Origin: Sclerotinia nivalis
Taxonomy: Eukaryota > Ascomycota > Leotiomycetes > Helotiales > Sclerotiniaceae
NCBI GenBank assembly: GCA_029531795.1
Contig: JAPEIS010000018.1
Span: forward strand, 310,001-374,000
DNA length: 64,000 nucleotides
Reading direction: 5' to 3'
Shown here piece after piece: positions 14,044-27,000 of the stretch. The notes under the pieces were generated by a model. The model was given only the letters and a program-made list of their open reading frames with translations, did no database searches and was not told the origin of the DNA. The position numbers and the translations under genes were made by a program. The first letter of the stretch is position 1. Each line of letters begins with the position of its first letter.

Positions 14044-15888
14044 GTAGTTATATGATGGATGTATAATCAAGAAGATGCTAGAGAATTACTTGGACGATAT
14101 CTAGAAATGGTACTCGGATATGATGAGAAGTCTTGATGACTTGCTCTCTTTGACCGGAACATTTGGATTGTGGAAATAGGGGTCGGTAGAAAGGAAAAGG
14201 TTGAGCACTCGGATATCATGGAGTTGGGAATTAAGTAGACAGCAGCTTGGACTGGCTGTTGATGTTTTATATAAACAGTTTGCGAAATAAATAATATGGA
14301 ATTTTTGATCATTCCTTGATGGCATCTCGAGCAAGTTATTTGATATATGTGATGTGTCTTTCTTGTGGTATTGATTGTTCTCCATTATTCTGGTTAGTTA
14401 GTATGTCGAATTTTGCAATCTAGTGATTTGACTGAAATAGAACTTGAAAAGGTTGCCCGGACTAGTATCCAGCGCCATGGCCGTGGCGATACCAAAGATA
14501 GCATATGAATTTGAAGCGTATACCATGGGAACGAAGCTTCCGATCGTCGTAGATGAGGCATTTTGCCCTTCCTTTCTTCCTCCTAATTTCCTATCGACGT
14601 ACATCCTATTTACTCCCTCCTTTCCACCTCGATAAAAGGGAACTTGGTTCCTAATATCAATTAAAAGAGTTCAATATGTCAACAAGCTTCACACCCCATT
14701 TATCAACCTGTTTCAATTATTAATAACATATCCCTTTACAAAGGCTTCAACAGCTCATAAAGATTATATACCATAAACTACTTCATCATAGATAAATAAT
14801 TACCCTCAGCACGAATCACAAATCACACTCCCATCCCCCAAAAGCTGTTCCCACTCAAGTGGTTTATCATTAATCCTATCATCCCTATCATCCGCAAACC
14901 AATCCACGATCCTCTACTCCTCAGGTATAAATTGGTCTAGACATCTTATCCTGTTTATCCACTCCTTCTCTCGCCGAAACCAAAAAAACAGATACAATCT
15001 TCCTACTCGGCAATTTACTCACTCGATATCTTGATAGTTGCTGATTGGTCTGAAGATTACTACCAATCCAATCAGTATATTTGCGCATTCGAGAAATTGC
15101 GCTGGTGGATTAATTTATACTGGAGCTAAAAGGTCTGTTCCTGTTCAATAACCTTCTAAATCATACACATAACCAACAACAATACAGCGCAAGCAAACCA
15201 CAAGCCCATGCGCGGATCGAAGACTATACCGAGAAATCGACGAATCGACGAATAGCACCAGAATTTCCATATATATGTAAAACTAGTAGCCATGAAACAA
15301 GACCCGCTAGCGGAAAAAAAATCCTATACAGCAGAGTAGCGCACGCATGTAAAGAATTCTGCAGGCACTTTAAGGGCTAACGGGGAATTGTATCATGATA
15401 GTGTGGCCGCAAAATATTGAATCTAGATTCGATAGTCTTTGAGGATTTCGAACTTTAACGGCGAATATTTGGTAGTGAAGGTGATTAGATGTGTAAAATA
15501 TCTCATGTGCCATCAAAACTCCCGTGGTAGTTGGTAGTGGGTAGTTTATAGTCGGCCATCCCACGAGGTAATTGATGAGATAAATTTGAGAATCCGTTAG
15601 ACAATGAGACTTTTCATGTTAGATATTAGTACTCAGGATGTTTGGTGTGTTAACTTTGGTTGGTGTTGTTAAAAGAGTATTTTGACCAGAGAAAGGTAAG
15701 TAAGTATAAGAAAGAAGCCCTACAAAATACTAGTGCTGAATGTCCTATCACACAAAAATATGTGCGCGCTTGCTAGTTTATATATAACATGTACTGTATT
15801 TTTAGTAAAATTACACTAGTTTCAGGTGTCTTGCTAAAGCCTTATATGAAACATGACCGCCCGTCCATATAATCCCAACCCACCCGTT
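14044..15888. other. Convergent intergenic region, 1.8 kb
   Basis: AT-rich space between the ends of the MARVEL gene and the helicase gene. The minus frame 14604-14398 has an ATG (68 codons, short hydrophobic patch) but no recognisable family or conserved boundary, so it is not called. No repeat or RNA gene stands out. Confidence 0.4.
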
Positions 15889-18800
15889 CTATTTATCTTT
15901 AAATTCTTGTGAGAAGATCTTCTGCCAGAGATCCATCCACTTTTGTTGTTGCGTTGTGAGGGCCTTTCCAGGTGTCTTGAAAGACTTGGTGAGTATATCT
16001 CGTAGTCGTGCTCGCATTGTTTTAATAGCAAGCATGGTTTTCCAGTCCGATACAGCAAATCGAGCTCTGTTGCCATCTAGTATGAAAACACCAGCGTACA
16101 TCTGGAGTAAGATTAGTAGATTATTTTAATAACATACTCAAAGCTGGAACTTACATCGCAACGGACATCTCCACAAAGAAGGGCAATCGAGAATTCTTCC
16201 ACGGCGGTTGTTTCATGGGCATTGTAAAATCTGCTTGAGCTTAGTGATGATAAAGGCTAATATTTAAATGAGAACTTACTGCTTGGCCTGCATAATATGA
16301 TAGTATGAGAGCCATTTGAGTTCGTGATGACCCTTATTTACGGAAGTGGGATGTAGACTAATGGATTGATTATTGGCGCAGTTGCGGAAGCCTTTACCAT
16401 CCCGGATAAGAAGTTTTGGATAGAAACTCCAACCAATCACAGACGAGACAATTATATCATTATCACTGTTTGCGTTGATGCGAAAGGGTATCTCAAAAAA
16501 CTGTCGACGGCGACTCGAGTAACGTGTCCTATACCAGTTAGCCTATATTCAAGAAACAAACGGGAATTACATACCTATTTAGGGCAGTTCTCTCAGCCTC
16601 GGTGAGTGGTAGAAAACCAGAGTCCACAAGACAGACCACCAATTGTCCTTTCAAGTCTTCAATATTCGATAGAGTTTGCTGGCTAAGAAAGTTTTTGCGA
16701 CAGAATTGGTATTCAGAGCCACTGGCAATGCAAACTTTTTTCCAGGCTAGGTATGCATTGTAAACTGTCAAAAGATCAGAATCACCTCTTCTAAAGGCAA
16801 GCCTGACAGTATCCGCTTGTTGGCGTTGTCCAAATGGAGCTGAGAAGGGCGACTTTGATGATAAAATAGCAGCAATTGTAACTACTGCATCGAGACATTT
16901 GAAAACACTACCAAGGAGCATAAGCTTTCCCAAGAAGACGTCGAGTGGCAACCGAGCCAATTGAACACCTAATGGTGTTAGATCTTCCCCTGCAGTCAGT
17001 GCTCTAACATCTACGAGCGCATCAATGGCACGCCGAATATTCTTAGCCGACGGGGGATCCAACGCTTCGCTTAACGTCTCCTCGATGCCTCCTAGCTTGC
17101 AAATTTTGACTCGAATGGCAAGATCTTGAAGGGACAAACGAAGAAATTCCGGGGTTTGTTGATCGGCCATCATTTCATCATGTCTATATTTTGTGAAAAG
17201 ATGGAAGCACAGCCCCTCTTGTACTCTTCCAGCTCTACCCCTTCTTTGCTTGGCATTCGCCTTGCTGATGAAAGTTTCTAATAAACGAGAGAGCTGTCTC
17301 CTCTCATCAAACCTCATCTCGCGATGCTTTCCAGTATCAATTACACAAGTGACGTCTGGAATGGTGATACCAGTTTCAGCTATGTTGGTAGCCAAAACTA
17401 TTTTTCTTATTCCAGGTGGCGGGACAAGGAAGGCAGCTTCTTGATCCTCGCTAGCTATAGTCGAATGTAATGGGTATATATACCAGTCGGACGAGAATGT
17501 TGGATGTCCGCAGAGCATGTCATTCAAGGTTCGAATCTCAGCAATACCTGGAAGAAATACGAGGATGGCCTTTGCATAATTAGCACGATTCAAAGCAATG
17601 CTCGGAGATGGCGGATTTAATCTTTGACAGAATGCTAATACATCAAATGTTGCAAAGCGGAGCTTGGGTTTGGACAAAACTTACTTTGCTATACATCACC
17701 AATCGGTCGTCAGCTGCGACCTTTGCAATTAATTGAGTAACGAGATCAAATTCAATCCGATACTCATCAAACTGTGCAATAGTGTTACGAGTTTTATTGC
17801 TGTATCCTCGTAAAGCCTTTGTACTTTCACTCTTCGTTGTCTCGTTGGAAATCGCATCCACGAGCTCAACATCGTCATCAAGGTCAGTATATTTCTCTTG
17901 CAGGCCATTATCAAGAGAAAAGCCTGTAAGTTCAACAGCATCTTCGAGATATTTAACCTGGACGGGGAATGTACGTCCTGGGACGTTCAAAACCGGAGCA
18001 CCATCTAGATATTTTGAAAAGCGATCGGCATCAACCGTTGCAGACATCAAAACGACTTTCAAATCAGGTCTGCGCACCAACAGCTTTCGAAGGACAATGA
18101 GTAGAAAATCGCTGTCTATTGTACGCTCATGAACTTCGTCAAGGACGATATGCGTAATATCTCTGAGGTCATTCGACCCCTCGAGCATTCGCATCACGAT
18201 TCCGGTGGTAGCATAGATAAGGCGAGTCTCTTTTGATGTGTTGGACTCGAGTCTAATGGCATACCCTACTAGTGAGTGAGGTGTACCAAGGTCGCTCTTG
18301 CGTTCACCGAGTTCTTCACTGACACGTCGAGCAAGAGAGATCGCAGAAATACGTCGAGGCTCTGTGCAATAAATCTTGCAAGGCTGTCCTCTTGACAACT
18401 GGTGCTCGAGAATGAATGCTGGTACCTGCGTACTTTTCCCACATCCAGTCTCGCCACAAACAATAACTACCTGTGAACGATCTATAGCACCGAGGACCTC
18501 ATCTTTGAATGGCCACATAGGTAGCTGCATCCGAGATTGGAGCATATGTTGATAACTTTGCGACGAGCATTTTTCAGCCCATATTCTCTGATATGTTTCT
18601 GGGGCGAACCCTGCTTTAAGACCTTTGTCTATGGAAGTGTCCTCGTTACCAGTGGTCCGGACCGCCCCTCGATTTCGGAAGGCACCATGTATCAAAACAC
18701 CGTCTTCTAATTCTTGATCTCGCTTTGCACGAACCAAATCACGGAATGTCTTGATGGCATTGCGATCCTCTTCATCAGACTTTTCCTTTTTAACCTCGGC

Positions 18801-20690
18801 AAATTCAGTCCAAAGATCACGCCATACCGCTGGTAAACGCAAAGAAACTTTGTCCTCCCTTGCTGACGATCCAAAAATAAGAAACAGTGCAGTGGTGGCA
18901 ATATATGCTTCAGACTGGCGAGAATCTGGCGTGGATACCGAAACCATAGTAAAACTTTGCAATTTTGGACTAGAAGCATATTCGATTTGGGAGAGGGGTG
19001 TATTTGCAAGCAGATCTTGTGATTTTGACCAGGTGATTCGAAGGTTGTGACGATTGGAATAACTGGCATCAGAAATGAGAGTGTAAGCTAATCTTACTGA
19101 AGAGTCCCTGTTGCCCTCCTGTTAGCGTGGTCATCTCCAATAGCTTTTGCGTCATTTACCTTGCTCGGCATGCTTCCTCCAGCATTCTGGTTGGATTGAT
19201 GCCTGACCACTTCCCAAAGTCTCGAACAGTAACCTTTGTCCCATCCTTACCATTAATCACCGTACTGCTTTTACCAGTCAGAGGATCCACTTCATTGACA
19301 GGTAAGCTAGCAAAAAGATCAGCCAGCGCGGCATCATCGTCGCTACCCGTCTCCTCAAGCATAGCTTTGCCAATCGCAGCTGCTTCTCTATTGATTTCAT
19401 CATCAGAGTCCACAGAAATATCAGACTCCTGCGTATCCTTATCACACGCAGCCAACTCGGAAGCGCGCTGGGTAGCTGCATCCCGCTCAAGTTTTATTCT
19501 TTGGGTACTCCATTGCTGGTCTGCAAGGTATTTGTCAAACAAGACATCATCCTCTATCCTCTTGAGCTTCCTTGCCAGCCTGGCTGACTCTGCATCAATA
19601 GGACTTCCACTGTTTTGTGGTTTCTGCGCACCCTTTTTGCCATTTGAACGAATATCAGTGGAAGGTTTTGAGCTTTGGAGTATAAACATTTTTTCTTTTG
19701 TTTTCAGGTATACTGGGAGGAGGTCATCCGGATCAATATCACTGTCATAATCTATTATGGCTGCCTTTTTATTGTTTTCTTGCTTCTTTCCATTTCGAGG
19801 GGTATTCCCACCATTTTGAATTGAAGAGGGGAAATGCCTTGTATCTAATTCGAATCTTGGTGTAGTAGTTCCCGAGGCCATGGGGCTATCAAATGGAGTA
19901 CCTGGAAGACAAATTATTAGTTGTAGTAGAGCAAAACACAACATGGTTGTTACATACCATTTTGAGACTTTTGGGAAGATGTCAATCTGCGATGTGAATT
20001 CTGGTAGTCTGGCAATTCGTCCCTTGAACATTCACGGGAAAGCCACTCCAGTGATTCTTCCATTCCCCAAATTGTGTCCTTGTTACTACTACCAATCTTA
20101 TCCGAAATATCCAAAACATGCTGCAGGGCCAATAATACTTTATCTGCTACAAACCCCGCCCCGACAAGGGACTGTTGTAAAGTCCAAAGTCGAATTGCAA
20201 GGTCCTCTTCCGATATCTGCTTCAGGGAGGTCGTGTCTGTTGCTGGACCAGAAAATCGTCCTTCCATTTTTATTAAATCCAAAATCTCTTCCATAAGCTC
20301 AGGGGGAAGCCATTTTCTTGTATTGAGAGTTTCTGCTTGACCTCGCAGAACCCTACGATCGGTTTCTAATCGGGTCTTTTGACGGAGGGCATCTCTTTTT
20401 GACTTCTGTGAATGTTTCTCGACAAGTATTTGAAGCTCAGAATTCTCGAGTTGCTTCTCAAACTCTTCGGGTGTCAGATTCGGCTTTTGATCCGAAGTTC
20501 CATTTCCCGCGACTTCTCTAGTGTTGTCTCCTAGCTGTTGACTCTCAGTTGTATCAATGGGTTCATCTGCAACGTCCTTTTCTTGCGCAGCTTCAATTGC
20601 TTCAGTTTTAGGTTTCGAGGCAATCGAGGTGGTAGCAAACCCTCTGGCAGGATTTGTAGCCGGCTTCTTCTTTTTCTTACCACCAGCCAT
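15889..20690 (-). CDS. DEAH-box RNA helicase, DHX29-like
   Basis: Likely ribosome-associated helicase that helps 40S subunits scan structured 5' leaders. Exons 20690-19958, 19901-19160, 19107-17685, 17569-16575, 16528-16280, 16230-16155 and 16101-15889 give 1476 residues. A basic start (MAGGKKKKK), like that of animal DHX29, precedes a charged, low-complexity region to about residue 500. The core has motif I CGETGCGKST (about residue 707), motif II in the DHX29-style form DEVH (about 812), motif III SAT (about 844), the run LPPPG..KIVLATNIAETGITIPDV shared with DHX29, and motif VI QRRGRAGR (about 1076). HA2/winged-helix and OB-fold regions follow. It has no zinc fingers. DHX57/Ylr419w-type helicases are the nearest alternative. 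It is divergent from GCN1. Confidence 0.9.
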
Positions 20691-21020
20691 CTTCTAGATA
20701 TGTTTTGATAACTCGCGATTGAAGTGTTTTTGGTTGATATAAATAGTAAAGTAAATCAATGCAAACGCCCAAGCTACGCCAAACGCGGGGCCAAGTACAG
20801 TGGGGTCGGGCCGCCTGTATTCCGTTGCGGTGAAATTACTAGGGCGTCATTTCTCTCCAACTTTTTTTTCGGGCCGCGATAACATTAATCCAGATTGAAT
20901 AATAGTCACCCCTCAAGAATTGCAAACAAATATAAACAAATATACGAGCAGCTCACAGACTACTCCATTAAGATACTTGAGAAGACCATTAGGTCATGAG
21001 AGATCTTTAAGGTATACAAA
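20691..21020. promoter_or_regulatory. Shared divergent promoter of the DHX29-like gene and GCN1
   Basis: Only 330 bp separate the two start codons, so both promoters must lie here. The middle is GC-richer (around 20770-20880, with CGCGGGGCC and GGGCCGCGAT) than the AT-rich flanks. No canonical TATA box stands out. Confidence 0.7.
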
Positions 21021-24000
21021 ATGTCTGAGGTGGAGATCAATGGTCATAATGAGGGGGTAGATTTGGACCTTACTCTCACAAAGGCTGCGCTTACTTCCTC
21101 TTCCACAAATCTGCGATTGGGTCAGTTGAAATCGATTGAGGAAAGAATTTCAAAGAAAGGTATGTGAATGCTGTGATTTTGAGCAACGTTCTTTTGTTCA
21201 ACTGCTGACAATAAATACTTTGTGTATAGAGCTTGATCCAAAACTTTTCCCTGTTCTACTGCAACTTTTATTTTCCACATATCCATATTATCACGACAGA
21301 GATTCGCGGCTTGCTGTCCAACTTTGCATACGGCATATATTCGATTCCGATTGCGCGTATGAGTTACTGTCCAGTTTCTTAAATGCATTAGACACCGAAA
21401 CTACGAAGGTGGGGCTGGCTCCAAGTAATGCGTTTGTGTTGGTCGAATATTGTAGTGCGATATTGCAGGTAACTACTAGTGAAGCCAGATGGAAGAGCTG
21501 GGGTTTGTTAGTTGTGGTTGGTAATGCGCGAGCACTTGAATTATGCATTACATCGAAACATAGAGCTTCTGCACTCAAGACTACATGGCGTGGTTTACGG
21601 AAAGCTTTTCAAAGCGATATTTTCCCAGTTGCAATCGGGGACAGTGTACAGAAATTGAGTTCCAAAGAGGCCCAACCTTCCTCTAAAAATGCTGTGATGC
21701 TAGGGGCAATTTCGGGAGTATGTGCCAGGAAACCACAAGCAAAACTGGTTTTGGAAAGCAAGAAGTCTCTAATATACAGCTATTACACGCGCGAAATTAT
21801 AGCCTCCAGGACTCAGCTACCTCCACATATTGCCAGTGCTCTGAAAGACTTCTTTATGGACTTTGCAACTCAGGAAGATTTTGAGCGAGAAATAGTACCA
21901 TCCCTTGAGAAAGCGCTGCTGAGGGCCCCTGAAATTGTACTAAACGACCTTGTCACGCCACTCTTCCAGTCTCTACCTAGCTCAGTAGATCTCTCAAGTG
22001 TTCTTCGAACTAAACTTTTGAAACCTATCCTATCTAATATCAAATCCACCAATCCTACAATTCGTCAAGGAGCCCTCTCTGCATTCAGAGCAATTGTACC
22101 CAAATGTCATGATCAAGCCTTGATTGCTGAAGTGTCAGAAGAGATATTGACGCCACTAAAAGGAGGTAAAATCTCTGCGGCAGACCAGAGAGCTAATTAT
22201 GCAGAAATGCTTTCAATTTTGCCCGTCTCCAAGGCAAATGCTTCGACAGCTATCGGTCTTGCGGCGATTGCAGGAAAGGAAGCAAACGAAGCTGCACTAT
22301 CAGCAGAGACATTCGCGCTGTTACACTACCTCAAAAATAGGGTACAAAACGAATTCACTTTGGACAAATCTATCATTAGCGCCTTTACGAAGGGACTGTC
22401 TGATAAAAAGGTTCCCGTAAAGAAACTATGGACGATCCGCCTTGGAGAATTGCTTTGGGATACTGAAGAGTCTGAGCTATCTGAGTCGAAACAATTAGCA
22501 GAAGAAACCGCCACAGCATTGGTAGATACATGGCAAGAAGTTACGGCGAATTCCATACCTGCAGCTCAATCTGGCCTTATCACTGCAGCTTATGTCGTTG
22601 CAGCGATATCACAGGCAAAATTGAGAGTTATTTCAGGTGCAAAGGTTGACGCGGCACTTAAAAAGGCTCAAGTATTGCATCAATCACTAGCTATGGAGCC
22701 TAAGCCATCGTTCTTACTGAATCCTCGCATTTACAGCAAGCTTTCCAGTTACGATGATTTCATGTGGTTCGTGAGAGCTTTGTTTGCTTTCCCGGATCAG
22801 CTTGCTTCGCTCGACCCGGCATCTTTGTCCGCTACTGGTTGGTCTCAAGCTGTCATATTTTCTATATGTTCTCCAAATGTTCATTATGATGTCAGGAGAC
22901 ATGCTTCTCATTTACTTTCCCAATTTTATGTCCGCTATCCTGGCAATGTATCCAAGATTCTCACATTTGGTTTGTGGAAATGGCTACAATCTATCGAGCT
23001 TGGAGAAAAGGACAGCGCTCCAATATCGGCAAAAACGGAGAACGAGAATCTGCATTTAGTACTGAAAGCTATCTGTTTGACACCAGCAGAAATTACGCGT
23101 CGTGGTGGTATTGTGGACCAAGCAGTAGTCAAGGACCAGATGGTATCACTGTTGGTTATTTGTCGATCAGAACTACTTCCAAGAGTGAGCTGGATAGAGC
23201 TGTGCTTGAAAGCCGATGTCGATCCTGGTAACCTTTCTAGGGAAAAGGGAGATGATCTGTTGAAGCAGATTCTCGACATTACAAGCATTCAAGACGCGGG
23301 TGCCGTGCCACGATCAAAGGTAGTCAAAGATGCTGCATATAATGCCGCTGCCGAGCTTGCTTTTGTCGCTCCTGATGTTATGACACCACGAATCGTTGAA
23401 CTTATCGAGCAGGACCTTGATGCTACGCAGCTCGCCAACGTTGGTCCAACAGAGGCGGCGATTTTCCGGACCCCAGAAGGAACAGCTTTTGTAGATGTAT
23501 TGGCCTCTAAAGCTCAAAGTTACGCTCCGAACAAGAACACTAAAGATTACGATACCCTAAAATGGGAAGAGGAGCTCCGAGCCTCATTGGCGGAAAAGAA
23601 GGGTCAGCAAAAGAAGCTTACACCGGAAGAGACAGCCAAAGTCAAGGCTCAACTGTCAAAAGAATCAGAAATTAGAGTCCAGATTCGTGCTCTGGAGTCA
23701 AGACTTCTACGTGGAGTTGGAATCATCAAAAGTCTGGCAACTGGGCCTCCAACAGAAGCCTCTCTATGGATGGGACCTGCTGTAAGAGTTTTGATAAAGG
23801 TGATGAATGCTGGTGCTGGATTAATTACAGGTACAGCTGCCCCGGATGCTTACATACTCTGTGCCGAAAGAGTTTCTAGTCGCATAGGTATTCTCCGTTC
23901 ATTTATTGGATTAGCAACTCTCAGAGCTATGAATGTTCCACAGTTGCCACAGGCCCTCACACAAGAACCACTCGGGGCTCTTATTACACGTGTATTGTAT

Positions 24001-27000
24001 CGCCTAAGATTTTCGGCAGAACAACGTCCATTTGATACAGTCTCTCTCATCTATGTTCTCCCTCTTGTCTTCTTAGTTCTTCGCAATGGCGGATTTGGAG
24101 AGAGCGATGATGCGGAGGCCCAACTGGTTCTCGCCCTGGAATTCCTTTCTTTTCACACTGATGCCTGTTCCGACGTTTTGGTTCCCCGAGACGAAGTTCT
24201 CTCCACATTGATATCATCGATGCAGGCCTACAATCAGCATTATAAAGCGATCAAAGATTGTTTGTCAGATCTATGTAGGTGCATCGCACCCAACATTACC
24301 GATAAGGAGATTTCTATTCTTGCTCGAGGAGCCATTGTTCCGCAAGTCGCTGTACGAACCTCAGTATTGCAGTCAATAAGTGCAGAGATTGATATGAGTG
24401 AGCTCGACTTTTCTAACGAGATGTGGCTAGCCTGCCATGATGATGTGGAAGAGAATATCGAGCTTGGGCGAGAAATCTGGGAGGAAAGTGAATTCAAAAT
24501 ATCCACCGAGTCACCATTCCGGATGCTGCCCTATCTCGAAAGCTCAGATAAGCAACTTCGCCGAGCTACAGCCAGATCTATTGCCGAAGCTGTGAAGATA
24601 CAGCCTTCAACATTCAAGGATATTCTGAGCCGTCTGCAGTCCTCCTATACGGAACTAGCAAAGCCTCGAGTCCCTCAGCTTGATGAGTATGGAATGCCCA
24701 GGAAGGTGGATCTGTCGGACCCGTGGGAGGCCAGAAATGGTATTGCACTTGCATTTAGAGAACTGGCTACCGTTTTTGACGAATCACTTCTTACACCGTT
24801 CCTTAGCTTCTTAATCGAGGGTCCACTGGGTGATAGGAATTCGGCTGTCAGAGTAGAAATGGTCGAGTCTGCCACAGCAATCATAGCTGTTCACGGCAAG
24901 GACAAAGTGGAAGAATTGATGAAAACCTTCGAAAGAACACTCGAGACACCGGATAAAGGCTCCGAATTCTCCGATAGAGTAAACGAAGCTGTTATCATCA
25001 TGTATGGTGCCCTGGCACGACATCTGAAAGCTGGCGATGAACGCGTGCCGAAGGTTGTAGACAGGCTTCTGGAGACCTTAAGTACCCCATCCGAGACGGT
25101 GCAATATGCCGTGGCGGAGTGCTTGCCACCTCTAGTTCGTGCATCAAAGGAGAACACTTCGGATTACATTCAGTTGGTCCTCGACAGATTGTTCAATTCA
25201 AAGAAATATGCTGGTCGACGTGGTGCAGCGTATGGTCTTGCAGGTATTGTTAATGGAAAAGGGATCTCCGCTTTACGAGAGCACAGAATAATGCTTACAC
25301 TCAGAGGTGCGATTGACAATAAGAAGGATGTCAATCACCGGGAAGGAGCTCTGTTGGCTTACGAACTTCTATCCATGATTCTTGGTCGCATTTTTGAGCC
25401 TTACGTTATACAAATTGTGCCTCAACTGCTCTCGAGCTTCGGTGATTCCAGCGCAGACGTTCGTGAGGGCTGTTTGGCAGCAGCAAAGGTGTGCTTTGCG
25501 AGCTTAAGTTCGTACGGAGTGAAGCAGATTTTGCCAACTCTACTTGATGGTCTTGATGATGACCAATGGCGAAGCAAAAAAGGAGCCTGTGATCTTCTGG
25601 GTGCAATGGCATATCTTGATCCTCAACAACTTGCCCAGAGTCTTCCCGAGATCATTCCACCTCTTACCGGTGTATTGAATGACAGTCACAAAGAAGTCCG
25701 ACTTGCTGCTAACCGCAGTTTGAAGCGCTTTGGAGAAGTTATCAACAACCCTGAGATCAAGAGTCTCGTGGATGTCCTCCTCAAGGCTCTCAGCGATCCA
25801 ACTAAATACACGGATAATGCATTGGACTCACTTATCAAAGTATCCTTCGTTCATTATCTGGACTCTCCTTCCCTTGCTCTTGTTGTTCGTATTCTTGAGA
25901 GAGGCTTGGGTGACAGGTCGGCAACCAAACGAAAGTCTGCACAAGTTATAGGTAGTCTTGCCCATTTGACAGAGAGAAAGGACCTTGTATCCCACCTACC
26001 AATTTTGGTTGCTGGGTTAAAGATTGCAATTGTTGACCCAGTGCCAACTACTCGCGCAACTGCATCCAAAGCTCTTGGTTCTCTCATCGAAAAACTGGGA
26101 GAAGATGCTCTTCCAGATCTTATTCCAGGTCTCATGCAAACACTCAAGTCAGATACTGGCGCTGGAGATCGACTCGGATCTGCACAAGCACTCAGTGAGG
26201 TACTTGCTGGGTTGGGTACAGGCCGCCTCGAAGAGACTCTTCCCACAATTCTCCAGAATGTTGCTTCATCTAAACCTTCCGTTCGTGAAGGCTTCATGTC
26301 GCTGTTCATATTCTTGCCTGTATGCTTCGGAAACAGCTTTGCCAACTACCTTAGTAAGATTATTCCACCTATTCTCTCTGGTCTGGCAGATGATGTTGAA
26401 TCGATTCGCGACACGTCTTTGAGAGCCGGTCGTCTTCTTGTCAAGAATTTCGCCACGAGAGCCATCGATCTTTTGCTTCCTGAGCTGGAGAGAGGTCTTG
26501 CAGACGATAATTACAGAATTCGTCTCAGTTCAGTCGAACTGGTTGGCGACCTTTTGTTCAATCTCACCGGAATTAGTGCGAATACAGAACAGGATGAGGC
26601 CGAAGAAGGTGCACAAGAAGCTGGTGTATCCTTACTCGAGGTACTTGGCGAGGAGAAACGCAATAAGGTATTGTCCTCATTGTACATCTGCCGATGCGAC
26701 ACTTCTGGTCTGGTTCGAACAGCAGCTGTCAATGTTTGGAAAGCTCTTGTGGCGAGTCCCCGAACTCTTAAGGAGCTTATTCCTACGCTCACACAACTCA
26801 TCATTCGACGATTGGGAAGTTCCAACATGGAGCAGAAGGTTATTGCAGGTAATGCACTGGGTGAGCTGATCCGCAAAGCGGGTGATGGAGTTCTCTCAAC
26901 CTTACTGCCTACTCTGGAGGATGGCCTGCAAACTTCTACGGACACAGATGCTAAGCAAGGAATATGTATTGCACTCCGTGAATTAATTTCATCGGCCTCC

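Noticed and set aside
26024..26869. Long frames within GCN1 in other frames and on the other strand
   Set aside because: Shadows of the continuous GCN1 coding frame, which is confirmed by family similarity.
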